This document shows positions 8,503 through 17,300 of a stretch of DNA of 64,000 bases, piece by piece. The stretch is from contig NZ_CP018863.1 of assembly GCF_002849715.1 (NCBI RefSeq), positions 3,162,001 through 3,226,000 on the forward strand, in the 5' to 3' direction. Positions within the stretch are counted from its first letter, which is position 1. Each line of letters begins with the position of its first letter. This DNA is from Arthrobacter crystallopoietes (GTDB taxonomy: Bacteria > Actinomycetota > Actinomycetes > Actinomycetales > Micrococcaceae). The notes under the pieces were generated by a model. The model did not search any database. It worked only from the letters and a program-made list of their open reading frames with translations, and had not been told where the DNA came from. The position numbers and the translations under genes were made by a program.

Positions 8503-9591
8503 TTACTCAATACCGAGCTCGTCGCAGCCCTTCTTATATTCGCCAGTGCAGACTTCCGAGGCCTCGTAGATGCCGCCGTCGAAAATCACTTCCTTGACGT
8601 TCTCCTTGGTGACCACCGTTGGCACGAACAGCGCCGACGGGGTGTCGAAGAGGGTGGCGTCCGGTTCCGGCGTTTCGCCGTTCAGTAGTTGGACTGCAAC
8701 TTCGGCCGACTTTTCCGCGACGATCTTGATCGGCTTGGAGATGGTGTTGTACTGGTCGCCGCTGATGATCCGCTGGATCGCCGCAACCTCCGCGTCGTTC
8801 CCGGTGACCGGCGGGAACGGCGAGACACCTGCGGCCTTGAGCGCCGCGATCGCGCCACCGGCCGTGCCATCGTTGGCGGCGACGACGCCGGTGATCTCCT
8901 CACCGAACTGGGTGATCTGGCCGGCCACCCAGTCCTGAGCCTTGGACGGCTGCCATTCGGGAGTGTCATAGGAGGCCAGCACCGGATGCTCGCTGGCATC
9001 GATGGCTTCCTTTGCACCCTCCTTGATCAGCTGTGCAGCCCGGTCTGTCGGCGAGCCGTTGACCATCAGTACCCCGCCGGTCTCCTTGCCGTCGGCATCC
9101 AGCTTCTTGACCAGGTCCTCGGCAATGAGCGAACCGATCTTCTTATTGTCGAACGAGACGTAGAAGTCGGCGGGGGTATCCGGAACAGGCCGGTCGTAGG
9201 TGATGACTTTGATGCCTTGGCCCTTCGCGGTGTTAACCAGTGAGGCGGCAGCGGTGCTGTCAACCGGGTCGAGAACCAGGACCTTGACGCCCTGGGTGAT
9301 CATGGCGTTGGCCTGCTGCTGCTGCTTGTTCGCGTCACCGTCCGCGTTTTGGTAGAGCACCTCGCACCCGCCGCACAGTTCTTCTACCTTGGCCTTGAAC
9401 AACGGGCTGTCCTGCTGCTCATAGCGGGTGGAGGCCCGGTCCGGCATCAGGAAGGCGATCTTTCCCTCGGCCTCGCCGCCGTTCCCGCCTCCGCGGCCTT
9501 CGCCGCCGCCACCGCCACCGCAGGCAGTCATGCCGGCTGCCAGCAACAGGGCAGTGGTGAGGCCCAGGATTCCCCGTGTGTGCTTCTTCAT
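8503..9591 (-). CDS. Sugar ABC transporter substrate-binding lipoprotein (XylF-like)
   Basis: 362 residues from ATG at 9591, with GAGGAGC upstream. The signal peptide MKKHTRGILGLTTALLLAAG ends in a TACG lipobox, then a long Gly run. The core is a periplasmic-binding-protein type 1 sugar fold: KIAFLMPDRASTRYEQQD, 'VLVLDPVDSTAAASLV', KVITYDRPVPDTPADFYVSF and VVAANDGTAGGAIAALKAAG. These phrases resemble xylose-binding XylF proteins. It should deliver a pentose or polyol-type sugar to the permease and ATPase that follow. Confidence 0.88.
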   Translation of the reverse strand: MKKHTRGILGLTTALLLAAGMTACGGGGGGEGRGGGNGGEAEGKIAFLMPDRASTRYEQQDSPLFKAKVEELCGGCEVLYQNADGDANKQQQQANAMITQGVKVLVLDPVDSTAAASLVNTAKGQGIKVITYDRPVPDTPADFYVSFDNKKIGSLIAEDLVKKLDADGKETGGVLMVNGSPTDRAAQLIKEGAKEAIDASEHPVLASYDTPEWQPSKAQDWVAGQITQFGEEITGVVAANDGTAGGAIAALKAAGVSPFPPVTGNDAEVAAIQRIISGDQYNTISKPIKIVAEKSAEVAVQLLNGETPEPDATLFDTPSALFVPTVVTKENVKEVIFDGGIYEASEVCTGEYKKGCDELGIE

Positions 9592-9653
9592 CGGTGCTCC
9601 TCTTGTACTGGTGGTGTGCCCGTTGCGGCTGGTTGTGATTCCGGCTCCCGCGG

Positions 9654-9731
9654 TCAGAGCTGCTGGGGGTAGATCATCGCCTTGAGCGATTCGGGTTCGG
9701 TGGACGTGTTGTCCAGTGCGGCCGCGGTTTG
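9654..9731 (-). pseudogene. 3' end of the polyol dehydrogenase gene, cut off by IS256 insertion
   Basis: Reading leftward from the element, the frame continues QTAAALDNTSTEPESLKAMI and ends at a TGA (9654-9656). If the insertion and one copy of GCGGTTTG are removed, this joins the 5' part at 11119-12059 in frame into a 336-residue protein with a normal medium-chain dehydrogenase C-terminus. The fragment alone has no start site. It ends 62 bp before the substrate-binding protein gene, showing that the dehydrogenase was the first gene of the sugar operon. Confidence 0.9.
9724..9731 (+). repeat. Target-site duplication, left copy (GCGGTTTG)
   Basis: GCGGTTTG stands immediately outside the left end of the insertion sequence and is repeated exactly at 11119-11126 outside the right end. 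An 8-bp duplication is the usual product of IS256-family transposition. Confidence 0.9.
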
Positions 9732-9754
9732 GGGACTGTGTAAATAACGGTGTA
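9732..9754 (+). repeat. IS left terminal inverted repeat
   Basis: A 23-bp end beginning GGGACT and ending TAACGGTGTA. It pairs with 11096-11118, mismatching at five internal positions. Confidence 0.85.
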
Positions 9755-9800
9755 TTCGGCTCGACACGCCGGGCGGTTGCTCGGCGGGGAGGAGCCGGCC

Positions 9801-11081
9801 ATGACAACACTTGAGGTTGTGCCGAACAGTGAGAATCTGAGGGATATGTCCGAGGCCGAGGCCGCCCGCGAGCTGGTGCGGATGGCAAGGGAGCAGGGCC
9901 TGTCGCTGACCGGTCCTGACGGGCTGCTGAAGCAATTGACCAAGACGGTCATCGAGACTCCGCTCGATGAAGAGATGACCGAGCATCTTGGCTACGAAAA
10001 ACATGATGCCGTGGCGAAGGAGACCGGCAACTCGCGCAACGGGACCCGGTCCAAGACGGTGCTGACCGAGACGACGGGCCCGGTAGAGATCGAGGTGCCG
10101 CGGGACCGGGACGGGTCGTTCGAGCCGGTCATCGTCAGGAAACGCCAACGCAGGCTGAACGGGGTCGACGAGGTCGTTCTTTCGCTCTACGCCAAGGGCC
10201 TGACGACCGGGGAGATCAGCGCCCACTTCGCCGAGATCTACGGTGCCTCGGTGTCGAAGGAGACCATTTCCAGGATCACCGACAAGGTGCTCGAGGAAAT
10301 GGCCGATTGGCAGAACCGGCCGCTCGATGAGGTTTACGCCGCGGTGTTCATCGACGCGATCATGGTCAAGGTCCGGGACGGCCAGGTCGCCAACCGGCCG
10401 ATCTACGCCGCGATCGGTGTCAGCCTTGCCGGGGAGAAGGAAATCCTTGGCTTATGGGCCGGCACCGGCGGCGAGGGCGCGAAGTTCTGGATGAGCGTGC
10501 TCACCGATATCCGTAACCGCGGGGTCAGGGACACGTTCTTCCTTGTCTGCGACGGGCTCAAGGGCCTGCCCGAAGTCGTCGGCAATGTCTGGCCGCTGAC
10601 CATCGTGCAGACGTGCATCATCCACTTGATCCGCAACACCTTCCGCATGGTCTCGAAGAAGGACTGGGACGCCGTGAAACGCGAGCTCAAACCCGTCTAC
10701 ACGGCCGTGAACGCGGACGCGGCCAGGGCTGCCTTCGACGAGTTCACCGAAGGCTGGGGCGAACGCTACGCTGCGGTCATCCGGCTCTGGGAGAACGCAT
10801 GGAACGAGTTCGTCCCGTTCCTTGATTACGACGTGGAAATCCGGCGGATCATCTGCTCGACCAACGCGATCGAATCACTGAACGCCCGGTATCGGCGGGC
10901 GGTGAAAGCGCGCGGGCATTTCCCCACCGAACTGGCCGCGCTAAAGTGCCTGTATCTGGTCACCCGGTCTCTTGACCCGACCGGTACCGGCAGAACCCGA
11001 TGGACAGCGCGCTGGAAGCCTGCTTTGAACGCGTTTGCCATCACCTTCAGCGACCGGTTCCCGACCGCTGAAAGCTACTAA
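9801..11081 (+). CDS. IS256-family (Mutator-type) transposase
   Basis: 426 residues from ATG at 9801, preceded by GGAGGAGCC. The catalytic triad is visible as Asp185 (FIDAIMVKVRDG), Asp251 (VCDGLKGLPEVV) and Glu358 (STNAIESLNARYR), with the family Cys/His region TCIIHLIRN between. SRNGTRSKTV and IEVPRDRDGSFEP are typical of the N-terminal DNA-binding half. Length is normal and no frameshift is seen, so the protein is probably active. An in-frame upstream ATG at 9750 lies in the terminal repeat and is not used here. Confidence 0.95.
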   Translation: MTTLEVVPNSENLRDMSEAEAARELVRMAREQGLSLTGPDGLLKQLTKTVIETPLDEEMTEHLGYEKHDAVAKETGNSRNGTRSKTVLTETTGPVEIEVPRDRDGSFEPVIVRKRQRRLNGVDEVVLSLYAKGLTTGEISAHFAEIYGASVSKETISRITDKVLEEMADWQNRPLDEVYAAVFIDAIMVKVRDGQVANRPIYAAIGVSLAGEKEILGLWAGTGGEGAKFWMSVLTDIRNRGVRDTFFLVCDGLKGLPEVVGNVWPLTIVQTCIIHLIRNTFRMVSKKDWDAVKRELKPVYTAVNADAARAAFDEFTEGWGERYAAVIRLWENAWNEFVPFLDYDVEIRRIICSTNAIESLNARYRRAVKARGHFPTELAALKCLYLVTRSLDPTGTGRTRWTARWKPALNAFAITFSDRFPTAESY

Positions 11082-11095
11082 TGGAAACCGCCGGA

Positions 11096-11118
11096 TACAC
11101 CGTTAATGGGATAGTCCC
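11096..11118 (-). repeat. IS right terminal inverted repeat
   Basis: Read on the minus strand it begins GGGACTATCCC and ends TAACGGTGTA, the partner of the left end. Confidence 0.85.
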
Positions 11119-11126
11119 GCGGTTTG
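11119..11126 (+). repeat. Target-site duplication, right copy (GCGGTTTG)
   Basis: Exact copy of 9724-9731, adjoining the right end of the element; it lies inside the codons for the Leu-Pro-Gln-Thr-Ala stretch of the interrupted dehydrogenase. Confidence 0.9.
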
Positions 11127-12059
11127 CGGCAGTGAAAAGCTGTGCGTCACCAGGCCCTCCAGGTTGATCCGGCCGGACGAAACCAGGGCGATGCCCAGGG
11201 GCCAGGTGTTGTTGTACCGGTTCACCATGGAGATGGTGATTTCTTTCCAATTGAGGATGGACAGCGGCAGCGGCACCTCTTCGGTCTTGGCAATGCCGAT
11301 GACAGCGGCCCGCCCGGCCTCGTGCAGCCGGCCCAGCGCGGAGGCGAGGACGCCATTTGCACCCGAGCATTCCAGCAGTACGTCGAAGGTCCGCGAGGTC
11401 GACGCGTCGCTTTTCTCCACCATGAACCCATGGTCGGCGGCGATACCGAGCCGGTAGTCGGAGATGTCCGTCAAAGTGACGCTGCCCGCGCCGAGCGCCC
11501 GCGCAGCTTCGGCGGCGAGCAGGCCGACCGGTCCGACGCCGGTGATCAGCACGTCGTCTCCGGCCTGGAGGTTCGCCCGCTGGCAGCCCCACAGTCCCAC
11601 GGACAGCGGCTCGATCAGCGCGCCGTCCTCGTAGCTCATCGAATCAGGGATCGGGAAGTAGCAGCGGGCATCCATGGCCAGGTATTGCAGCAGTGCACCG
11701 TCGTAGGGCGGGGTGGCCAGGAACTCCAGATTGGGGCAGAGATGGTAGCGTCCCGCGCGGCATTCTTCGCAGCTGCGGTCCGGCGTGCCCGGTTCCACTG
11801 CCACCCGGTCTCCAATGCGGACATTTTCGACTCCTTCGCCGACGGCCACCACCTCGCCGGCAACCTCGTGGCCCAGGATGAACGGGCCGTCGACGACGAA
11901 CGGGCCGATCTTTCCGTAGCGGTAGTAGGCGACGTCGGAGCCGCAGACCCCTACGGCTTCTACACGGATCACGGCCTGACCGGGAGCGGGATCCGGCGTC
12001 GGGCGTTCCTGAATCTCGATGCTGTTCAAGCCGGTCATCACGGCGGCGGCATTGCCCAT
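11119..12059 (-). pseudogene. Zinc-dependent polyol (sorbitol/xylitol) dehydrogenase, interrupted by IS256
   Basis: The 5' 93 percent of a medium-chain dehydrogenase. Zinc-site features are GVCGSDVAYY (catalytic Cys), GPFILGHEVAGEV (His-Glu) and the polyol-dehydrogenase 'ALIEPLSVG'. The NAD fold has TGVGPVGLLAA. In the structural-zinc lobe, PDRSCEECRAGRYHLC shows three of four usual cysteines, Asp standing at the first. Truncation replaces the last 23 or so residues by a few codons read into the element. Before insertion it would have oxidised a sugar alcohol to the ketose used by the FGGY kinase; the exact polyol is not decidable. Confidence 0.88.
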
Positions 12060-12100
12060 CTACGACTCCTTTGAAGCAGTCACTGGGTGAAAGGGTCCCG

Positions 12101-12119
12101 CTTGAACATGTGATTCAAG
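12101..12119 (-). promoter_or_regulatory. Inverted repeat upstream of the polyol operon, possible operator
   Basis: CTTGAA and TTCAAG flank a 7-base centre, 42 bp upstream of the dehydrogenase start. A second partial palindrome, GCATATGC, lies about 14 bp further out. Position suits a repressor site for the sugar operon, but no regulator gene is adjacent and the repeat is short. Confidence 0.3.
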
Positions 12120-12324
12120 GCACATGCACACGCATATGCTAACCCCGGCGGAGGCACCACGGCTATGAAATCGCAGGTGGGACTTTCGGCGGGGGACAGC
12201 CGAACGTAACCATCCCGAAAACTAGGGGTGCAGGTGTCCTTCGTCCGGGGCTTACCGGTCAGGTGAATGGACTGGACACTAGGTATAGCCGTCCCAGCAG
12301 CGAAGATTCCCGAAGGGACGGCCG

Positions 12325-12370
12325 GTCGAGCCGGAGCCTACGTTTCCCAACCCGCAGGCTCCGGCTCGAC
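12325..12370. repeat. Stem-loop with conserved loop, copy A
   Basis: GTCGAGCCGGAGCCT (12325-12339) and its exact complement (12356-12370) enclose a 16-base loop ACGTTTCCCAACCCGC. A second stem-loop at 62587-62627 keeps the core GGAGCCT, loop GTTTCCCAAC, then CGC and AGGCTCC, while the outer stem differs but still pairs. This looks like a dispersed structured element rather than a plain terminator. Confidence 0.6.
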
Positions 12371-12456
12371 ACCCGTTATTGCCTGAGTCCGGCTGGCACA
12401 TTCGAGCATGATCGAGATGGCGCCCCCGCCTGAACCGCAAAATTGGCGAGGGCACT

Positions 12457-12756
12457 TCATCCCGTTCCTGGCGCGTGACTTCTCGGACGCCGGTGGAACC
12501 TGGGTCGTATAGTCCGCCGGGCTGGCCGCACCCGCGCTGGTGCTCCTCCGCCGACACCCGACGGCGGCAGGGGGAGTGGGAGCCCAACCCCTTCCGGGAG
12601 TATTCTCTCCCTAGTCCGGTGGGAAGCCGGCATGCTGGAAGCGGAGCGATGGCGTCTCGTAACAGGTTTGTCTTCCCTTAGATTGGGACCGAGCATCACC
12701 ACCACAAAAGGGGTGAAGGTGAGTACGAGGACGATAACGTAAAGAGTAATTTCCAT
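12457..12756 (-). CDS. Possible small membrane protein
   Basis: 99 residues. The start is good: AGGAGC stands 6 bases before the ATG. The first 24 residues, MEITLYVIVLVLTFTPFVVV..., form one hydrophobic helix, followed by a strongly basic, Pro/Arg-rich tail that looks like non-coding composition. The real protein may be shorter or the downstream part frameshifted. No family recognised. Confidence 0.35.
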   Translation of the reverse strand: MEITLYVIVLVLTFTPFVVVMLGPNLREDKPVTRRHRSASSMPASHRTRERILPEGVGLPLPLPPSGVGGGAPARVRPARRTIRPRFHRRPRSHAPGTG

Positions 12757-12922
12757 GTCGAGCTCCTGCCCTTGGCATCAGGTTAAGCGCCAAAAACACG
12801 GTGCACAAGGGGCTAATTCGCAGGCCAAAGTAGCCGCTCTGCGGCAACGAATCCGACCTCCAGATGTGACCATTAGCAGGGGAGCCAGCAGCCAATTTTC
12901 CAGACGCTGGGGACGCCCCGGC

Positions 12923-13369
12923 TCAGTCCCTCCCGTAGAGCACGTCGACGATCCGCAGCATGATCGATGCGATGTCGGCCGGGTTCACGGCTCCAGGGGC
13001 GGCCGCCGTGATGCCGCGGTTGATTTCGCGTGACAGGGCCTCTTCCGAGGAGATGCCGGGCGGGAGCCGCATCAACCACACGAAGCCGCGAGGGGGTGCC
13101 GGTACGCCGGCGTCCCGGAGATAGTCCTCCACACTCTCGTCGATGGTCTGCCGGTCATGTACCGTGAACGGTTCCATTCGGGTTTCGGTGACGCCGCCGG
13201 TTTCAAGCGTGACCCGCACTTCCCGGCCGGTGTCATCGGCGGGCAGCTTGCAAACGTTTTCGGTGCCGGCTGCCCATGCGGCGAGCATGCCCCAGCCATT
13301 TTCGGGTACTTCGGCCCACTCGCCGTTGCGGGCGCCGTCGGGGACCTCGTCCCAGTTTGTTGGACTCAT
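12923..13369 (-). CDS. Hypothetical protein
   Basis: 148 residues, acidic and Trp-rich at the N-terminus (WDEVPDGARNGEWAEVPENG), with a middle strand region (REVRVTLETGGVTETRMEPF) and C-terminal helices ending IASIMLRIVDVLYGRD. No signal peptide or membrane segment. It begins 32 bp after the stop of the gene at 13402 and shares its strand, so the two are probably co-transcribed. I do not recognise the family; an immunity-protein-like role is one possibility, given the small acidic pair, but nothing proves it. Confidence 0.6.
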   Translation of the reverse strand: MSPTNWDEVPDGARNGEWAEVPENGWGMLAAWAAGTENVCKLPADDTGREVRVTLETGGVTETRMEPFTVHDRQTIDESVEDYLRDAGVPAPPRGFVWLMRLPPGISSEEALSREINRGITAAAPGAVNPADIASIMLRIVDVLYGRD

Positions 13370-13401
13370 TGCGGGAATCCGAGCCCGTCAGCCGGCTGGA
13401 G

Positions 13402-13812
13402 CTACCCGCTGACAGGTGCCGGGTCCGCGAAGGCGTCCGGCTGATCGGCCAGCTTCTTGTTGAACGCCCGGCCCAGGAGGTCGCTGCCTTGCTCGCCGAA
13501 GAAGAGTTCGTCCGCGCGCTCCTCCAGTTCGCTTTGGGCGTCCACGCTATCAGGGTCATCGGCATCGATGTCTGCGGCATCAGCGGCGATCGATAGGATG
13601 CCGTCGGCCAGGGCATCGAGCCCGAACCAGCGGTAGCCGGCCACAGCGGCGGCGAGCTCATCCTCATCGAGAACCTGGATCCCGTGCAGCAGGCCTCCGT
13701 TCTGGGCGACGTTGTCCAGCATCAGCAGGTCATAGAGGGCCTGGTCCCCTTCAGACCGCGGACCCTCATAGTCGTAGTCCAGGGCTCTGTTCCACACTTC
13801 TTTTTCGCGCAT
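13402..13812 (-). CDS. Small acidic hypothetical protein, DUF4375-like
   Basis: 136 residues from ATG at 13812, where AAGGGGG precedes; an ATG seven codons earlier has no binding site. The sequence has 'LYDLLMLDNVAQNGGLLHGI' and 'AVAGYRWFGLDALADGILSI', resembling the DUF4375/DMP19-like pattern in which 'NGGL/F..Y' is followed by a helix and 'A..G'. The C-terminal half is rich in Asp and Glu. Role unknown. First gene of a probable two-gene unit. Confidence 0.6.
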   Translation of the reverse strand: MREKEVWNRALDYDYEGPRSEGDQALYDLLMLDNVAQNGGLLHGIQVLDEDELAAAVAGYRWFGLDALADGILSIAADAADIDADDPDSVDAQSELEERADELFFGEQGSDLLGRAFNKKLADQPDAFADPAPVSG

Positions 13813-14313
13813 TATCCCCAACCCCCTTAGCATTCGTAGCTACGGGCGGCCGCCGGCGGAAGCGGCCCCACGACCGAGCATAACGGTAGTCCGGGCGGAG
13901 GTGGAGAGCTCGACGCCAAGAAAATCGAACGGCTGGATCGAATCCGATTTATCCGCTCGCGCTGACCTCGAATTTTGAGTAAATACTGAGCTGGCGCAGA
14001 CGCTGTCCTTGAGGGTGTTGGCCAAATACTGTCTGATAGCGCATTCCTGCGGCGGCACGGTCCTGACGCCCCTTGCCTGGACCATTCGCAGCTGTCTCTT
14101 CAGGTTGTGCTTAAACGGGGTGCGGGTAGCGTTGGGAAGAGCCTGCCCGCATTCCGGCCAGGCCCAGACTGTTGATTCCCTGTCCAAGCTCCAACCTCCC
14201 CGGCTCAGAACGTCAGTCGTTGGCGGTAAACTTTTACCCGTGACCCCGGAGTTCTGCTGAACTTCGGGTACTTGTGTTGCGCCCTGCCGGGGAAGAGTAA
14301 GGATTAGAAGACC
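13813..14313. other. Intergenic region upstream of mfd
   Basis: About 500 bp without a convincing gene. Frames here (an 83-residue one on the plus strand, and the tail of the very long minus frame opposite mfd) lack binding sites and have biased composition. I see no tRNA and no clear promoter pair. Confidence 0.5.
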
Positions 14314-17300
14314 ATGAGCCTGAACGGACTGCGGACCGCCCTCGCTGAAGATAAGTCCTTCGAGCGGGTACGGCTCTACGCGTCCCGGCCGGCGGGGGAG
14401 CGCAGCGAGGATCTGCAGATCGGCGCGCCCCCCGGGCTGCGCGCGGCGTTGCTGGCGGAGATGGTCGAGGGGCAGGAATCCGGCGTCGTTCTTGCGGTTA
14501 CCGCTACCGGGCGCGAGACCGAGGATCTGGCCACGGCGCTGCGCTGCTACCTGCCGGCCGAGTCCATCGAGGAGTTCCCCAGCTGGGAAACGCTCCCGCA
14601 CGAGCGGCTTTCCCCGCGCTCGGACACGGTGGGCCGGCGCCTGTCCGTGCTGCGCCGGCTCAAGTACGACGACGGCGCCAGCCCGCTCCGCGTGGTGATC
14701 GCTCCGGTGCGCGCGGTGCTGCAGCCGCTGGTCAAGGGCCTGGGCGAGCTGAAGCCGGTGTCGCTGAAGGTGGGGGACGAGGTCTCCTTCGAGTCCGTGG
14801 TCCGGCAGCTGGCCGATGCCGCCTACGCGCGGGTGGACATGGTCACGCACCGGGGCGAGTTCGCGGTGCGCGGCGGCATCCTGGATGTTTTCCCGCCCAC
14901 CGAGGACCATCCGGTGCGCATCGACTTCTTCGGCGACGAGGTGGACCAGATGCGCTGGTTCGCGGTGGCGGACCAGCGCAGTCTCTCGGGCGAGAACGTC
15001 AAGCACCCCAGCGCGCTGTACGCCCCGCCGTGCCGGGAGCTGCTGATCACCCCGGACGTGATGAGCCGGGCCGCGAAGCTGAAGTCCCAGATGCCGGCCG
15101 CGGCGGACATGCTGGAGAAGATCGCAGGCGGCATTGCCGTCGAGGGCATGGAGTCGCTGGCCCCGGTGCTGGTGGACGCCATGGTTCCGTTCCTGGGCGA
15201 GCTGCCGGAAGGCTCCCTCGCCGTCGTTATTGAGCCGGAAAAGGTGCGCGCCCGCGCCCACGATCTGGAAGCGACCAACGCGGAGTTCCTCGCCGCGGCG
15301 TGGGCCACAGCGTCCGACGGCGGCGACGCGCCGCTGGACCTGGCGCTGCAGGGGGACCTGGACGAGGCGAGCTTCCGCTCCCTGGCGGACACCCGCACCA
15401 CCGCCCTGGACCGCAAGGTCTCCTGGTGGTCCATCACCTCCTTCAACCCGGACGATGAAACCGTGCTGGACGTGGACTCGCTGACCGTCAGCGCGCGCGA
15501 GCCCCGCGGCTACCAGGGCGACGTGGCGGAAATGATGGAGTTCATCGGCGGCCGCGTCCGCGACCAGTGGCGCGTCGTCGTCGCCACCGAAGGCCCCGGC
15601 CCCGCGCAGCGCCTGGCCGAGCTCTTCCACGACAATGACATCCCCGCCACCCGCGTCGACTCCCTCGAGGACCAGCCGCAGCCGGGCATCATCGAAATTA
15701 CGACGGCGAGTGCGGGCAAGGGGTTCGTCTTCGACGGGTTGAAGCTCGGTCTGCTCACCGAGGCGGACCTGCTCGGCCGGACCTCGGCCGCCGGCACCCG
15801 CGACATGCGCAAGATGCCCTCGAAGCGCCGCAACGCCGTCGATCCCCTGCAGCTGACTGCGGGGGACTTCGTGGTGCACGAGCAGCACGGCGTGGGCAAG
15901 TTCGTGGAGCTGCTGCAGCGCTCCTCCGGGGCCGGATCCACCAAGACCATGCGCGAATACCTGGTGCTGGAGTACGCGCCGTCCAAGCGCGGGGCGCCGG
16001 GGGACCGGCTGTTTGTGCCCACGGACCAGCTGGACCAGGTCACCCGCTACGTCGGCGGCGACGCGCCCGCGCTGTCCAAGATGGGCGGCTCGGACTGGGC
16101 CAACACCAAGAACAAGGCGCGCAAGGCGGTCAAGGAGATCGCCGGTGAGCTCATCCGGCTGTATTCGGCGCGGATGGCCTCGCGCGGGCATGCCTTCGCC
16201 CCGGACACCCCTTGGCAGCGCGAGCTGGAGGAGGCGTTCCCGTACATCGAGACGCCGGACCAGCTGACTACCATCAACGAGGTCAAGCAGGACATGGAGC
16301 GCGAGATCCCCATGGACCGCCTGGTCTCCGGCGACGTGGGCTACGGCAAAACCGAGATCGCCGTGCGCGCCGCGTTCAAGGCGGTGCAGGACGGCAAGCA
16401 GGTGGCGCTGCTGGTGCCCACCACCCTGCTCTCGCAGCAGCACTACGAGACCTTCTCCGAGCGGTTCAGCGGTTTCCCCATCCGGGTCAAGGCGCTCTCC
16501 CGTTTCCAGACCGCCAAGGAATCCAAGGAGACCATCGAGGGCGTGAAAAACGGCGCGGTGGACGTGATCATCGGCACGCACCGGCTGCTGTCCAAGGAAG
16601 TGGACTTCAAGGATCTGGGCCTGGTCATCGTGGACGAGGAACAGCGTTTCGGCGTGGAGCACAAGGAGGCGCTGAAAAAGATGCGCACCAACGTGGACGT
16701 TCTGGCCATGAGTGCGACGCCGATTCCGCGCACCTTGGAGATGTCGCTTACCGGCATCCGCGAGACTTCCACTTTGGCTACGCCGCCGGAAGAGCGGCAC
16801 CCTGTGCTGACCTACGTGGGCGGGTACACGGACAAGCAGGCTTCTGCTGCCATCCGGCGCGAGCTGATGCGCGAAGGCCAAGTGTTCTTCGTGCACAACC
16901 GCGTCTCCTCGATCGACGCGACCGCCGCCCGCATCCGCGAGCTGGTGCCCGAGGCGCGGGTGGAAGTGGCCCACGGGCGGATGAGCGAATCCAAGCTCGA
17001 GCAGATTATCGTGGACTTCTGGGAAAAGCGCTTCGACGTGCTCGTCTGCACCACCATCATCGAAACCGGCCTGGACATCTCCAACGCCAACACGCTGATT
17101 GTGGACCGGGCGGACAACTACGGCCTGTCCCAGCTGCACCAGCTGCGCGGCCGAGTGGGCCGTGGCCGCGAGCGGGCCTACGCGTACTTCCTCTACCCGG
17201 CGGAGAAGCCGTTGGGCGAGGTGGCGCTGGAGCGGCTCAAGGCCGTGGCCTCCCACAATGAGCTTGGCGCAGGCATGCAATTGGCCCTGAAGGACCTCGA

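Larger units (their letters stand above)
9732..11118 (+). mobile_element. IS256-family insertion sequence, 1387 bp
   Basis: The ends are imperfect inverted repeats: GGGACTGTGTAAATAACGG at the left and the complement of a GGGACTATCCCATTAACGG end at the right, 18 of 23 positions matching. A single transposase gene fills the interior. Flanking 8-bp duplications are identical, and the interrupted gene can be restored exactly in frame, both pointing to a recent and complete insertion. The element lies opposite to the operon it interrupts, so it probably reduces transcription of the transporter and kinase genes. Confidence 0.95.
12060..12456. other. Intergenic region: possible operator and a long stem-loop
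   Basis: Between the dehydrogenase start and the small gene at 12457 there is no credible long reading frame. It holds the CTTGAA/TTCAAG repeat near the operon start and the perfect 15-bp stem-loop at 12325-12370. I see no convincing sigma-70-type promoter pair for the operon. Confidence 0.5.

Noticed and set aside
9716..9744. Hybrid promoter formed by the IS256 end reading into the sugar operon
   Set aside because: TTTACA on the minus strand could be a -35 box, but no -10-like sequence lies 16-18 bases further, so no outward promoter is supported.
12279..12587. A 102-codon minus frame across the stem-loop region
   Set aside because: It runs through the stem-loop, lacks a binding site and overlaps a better-supported start at 12756.
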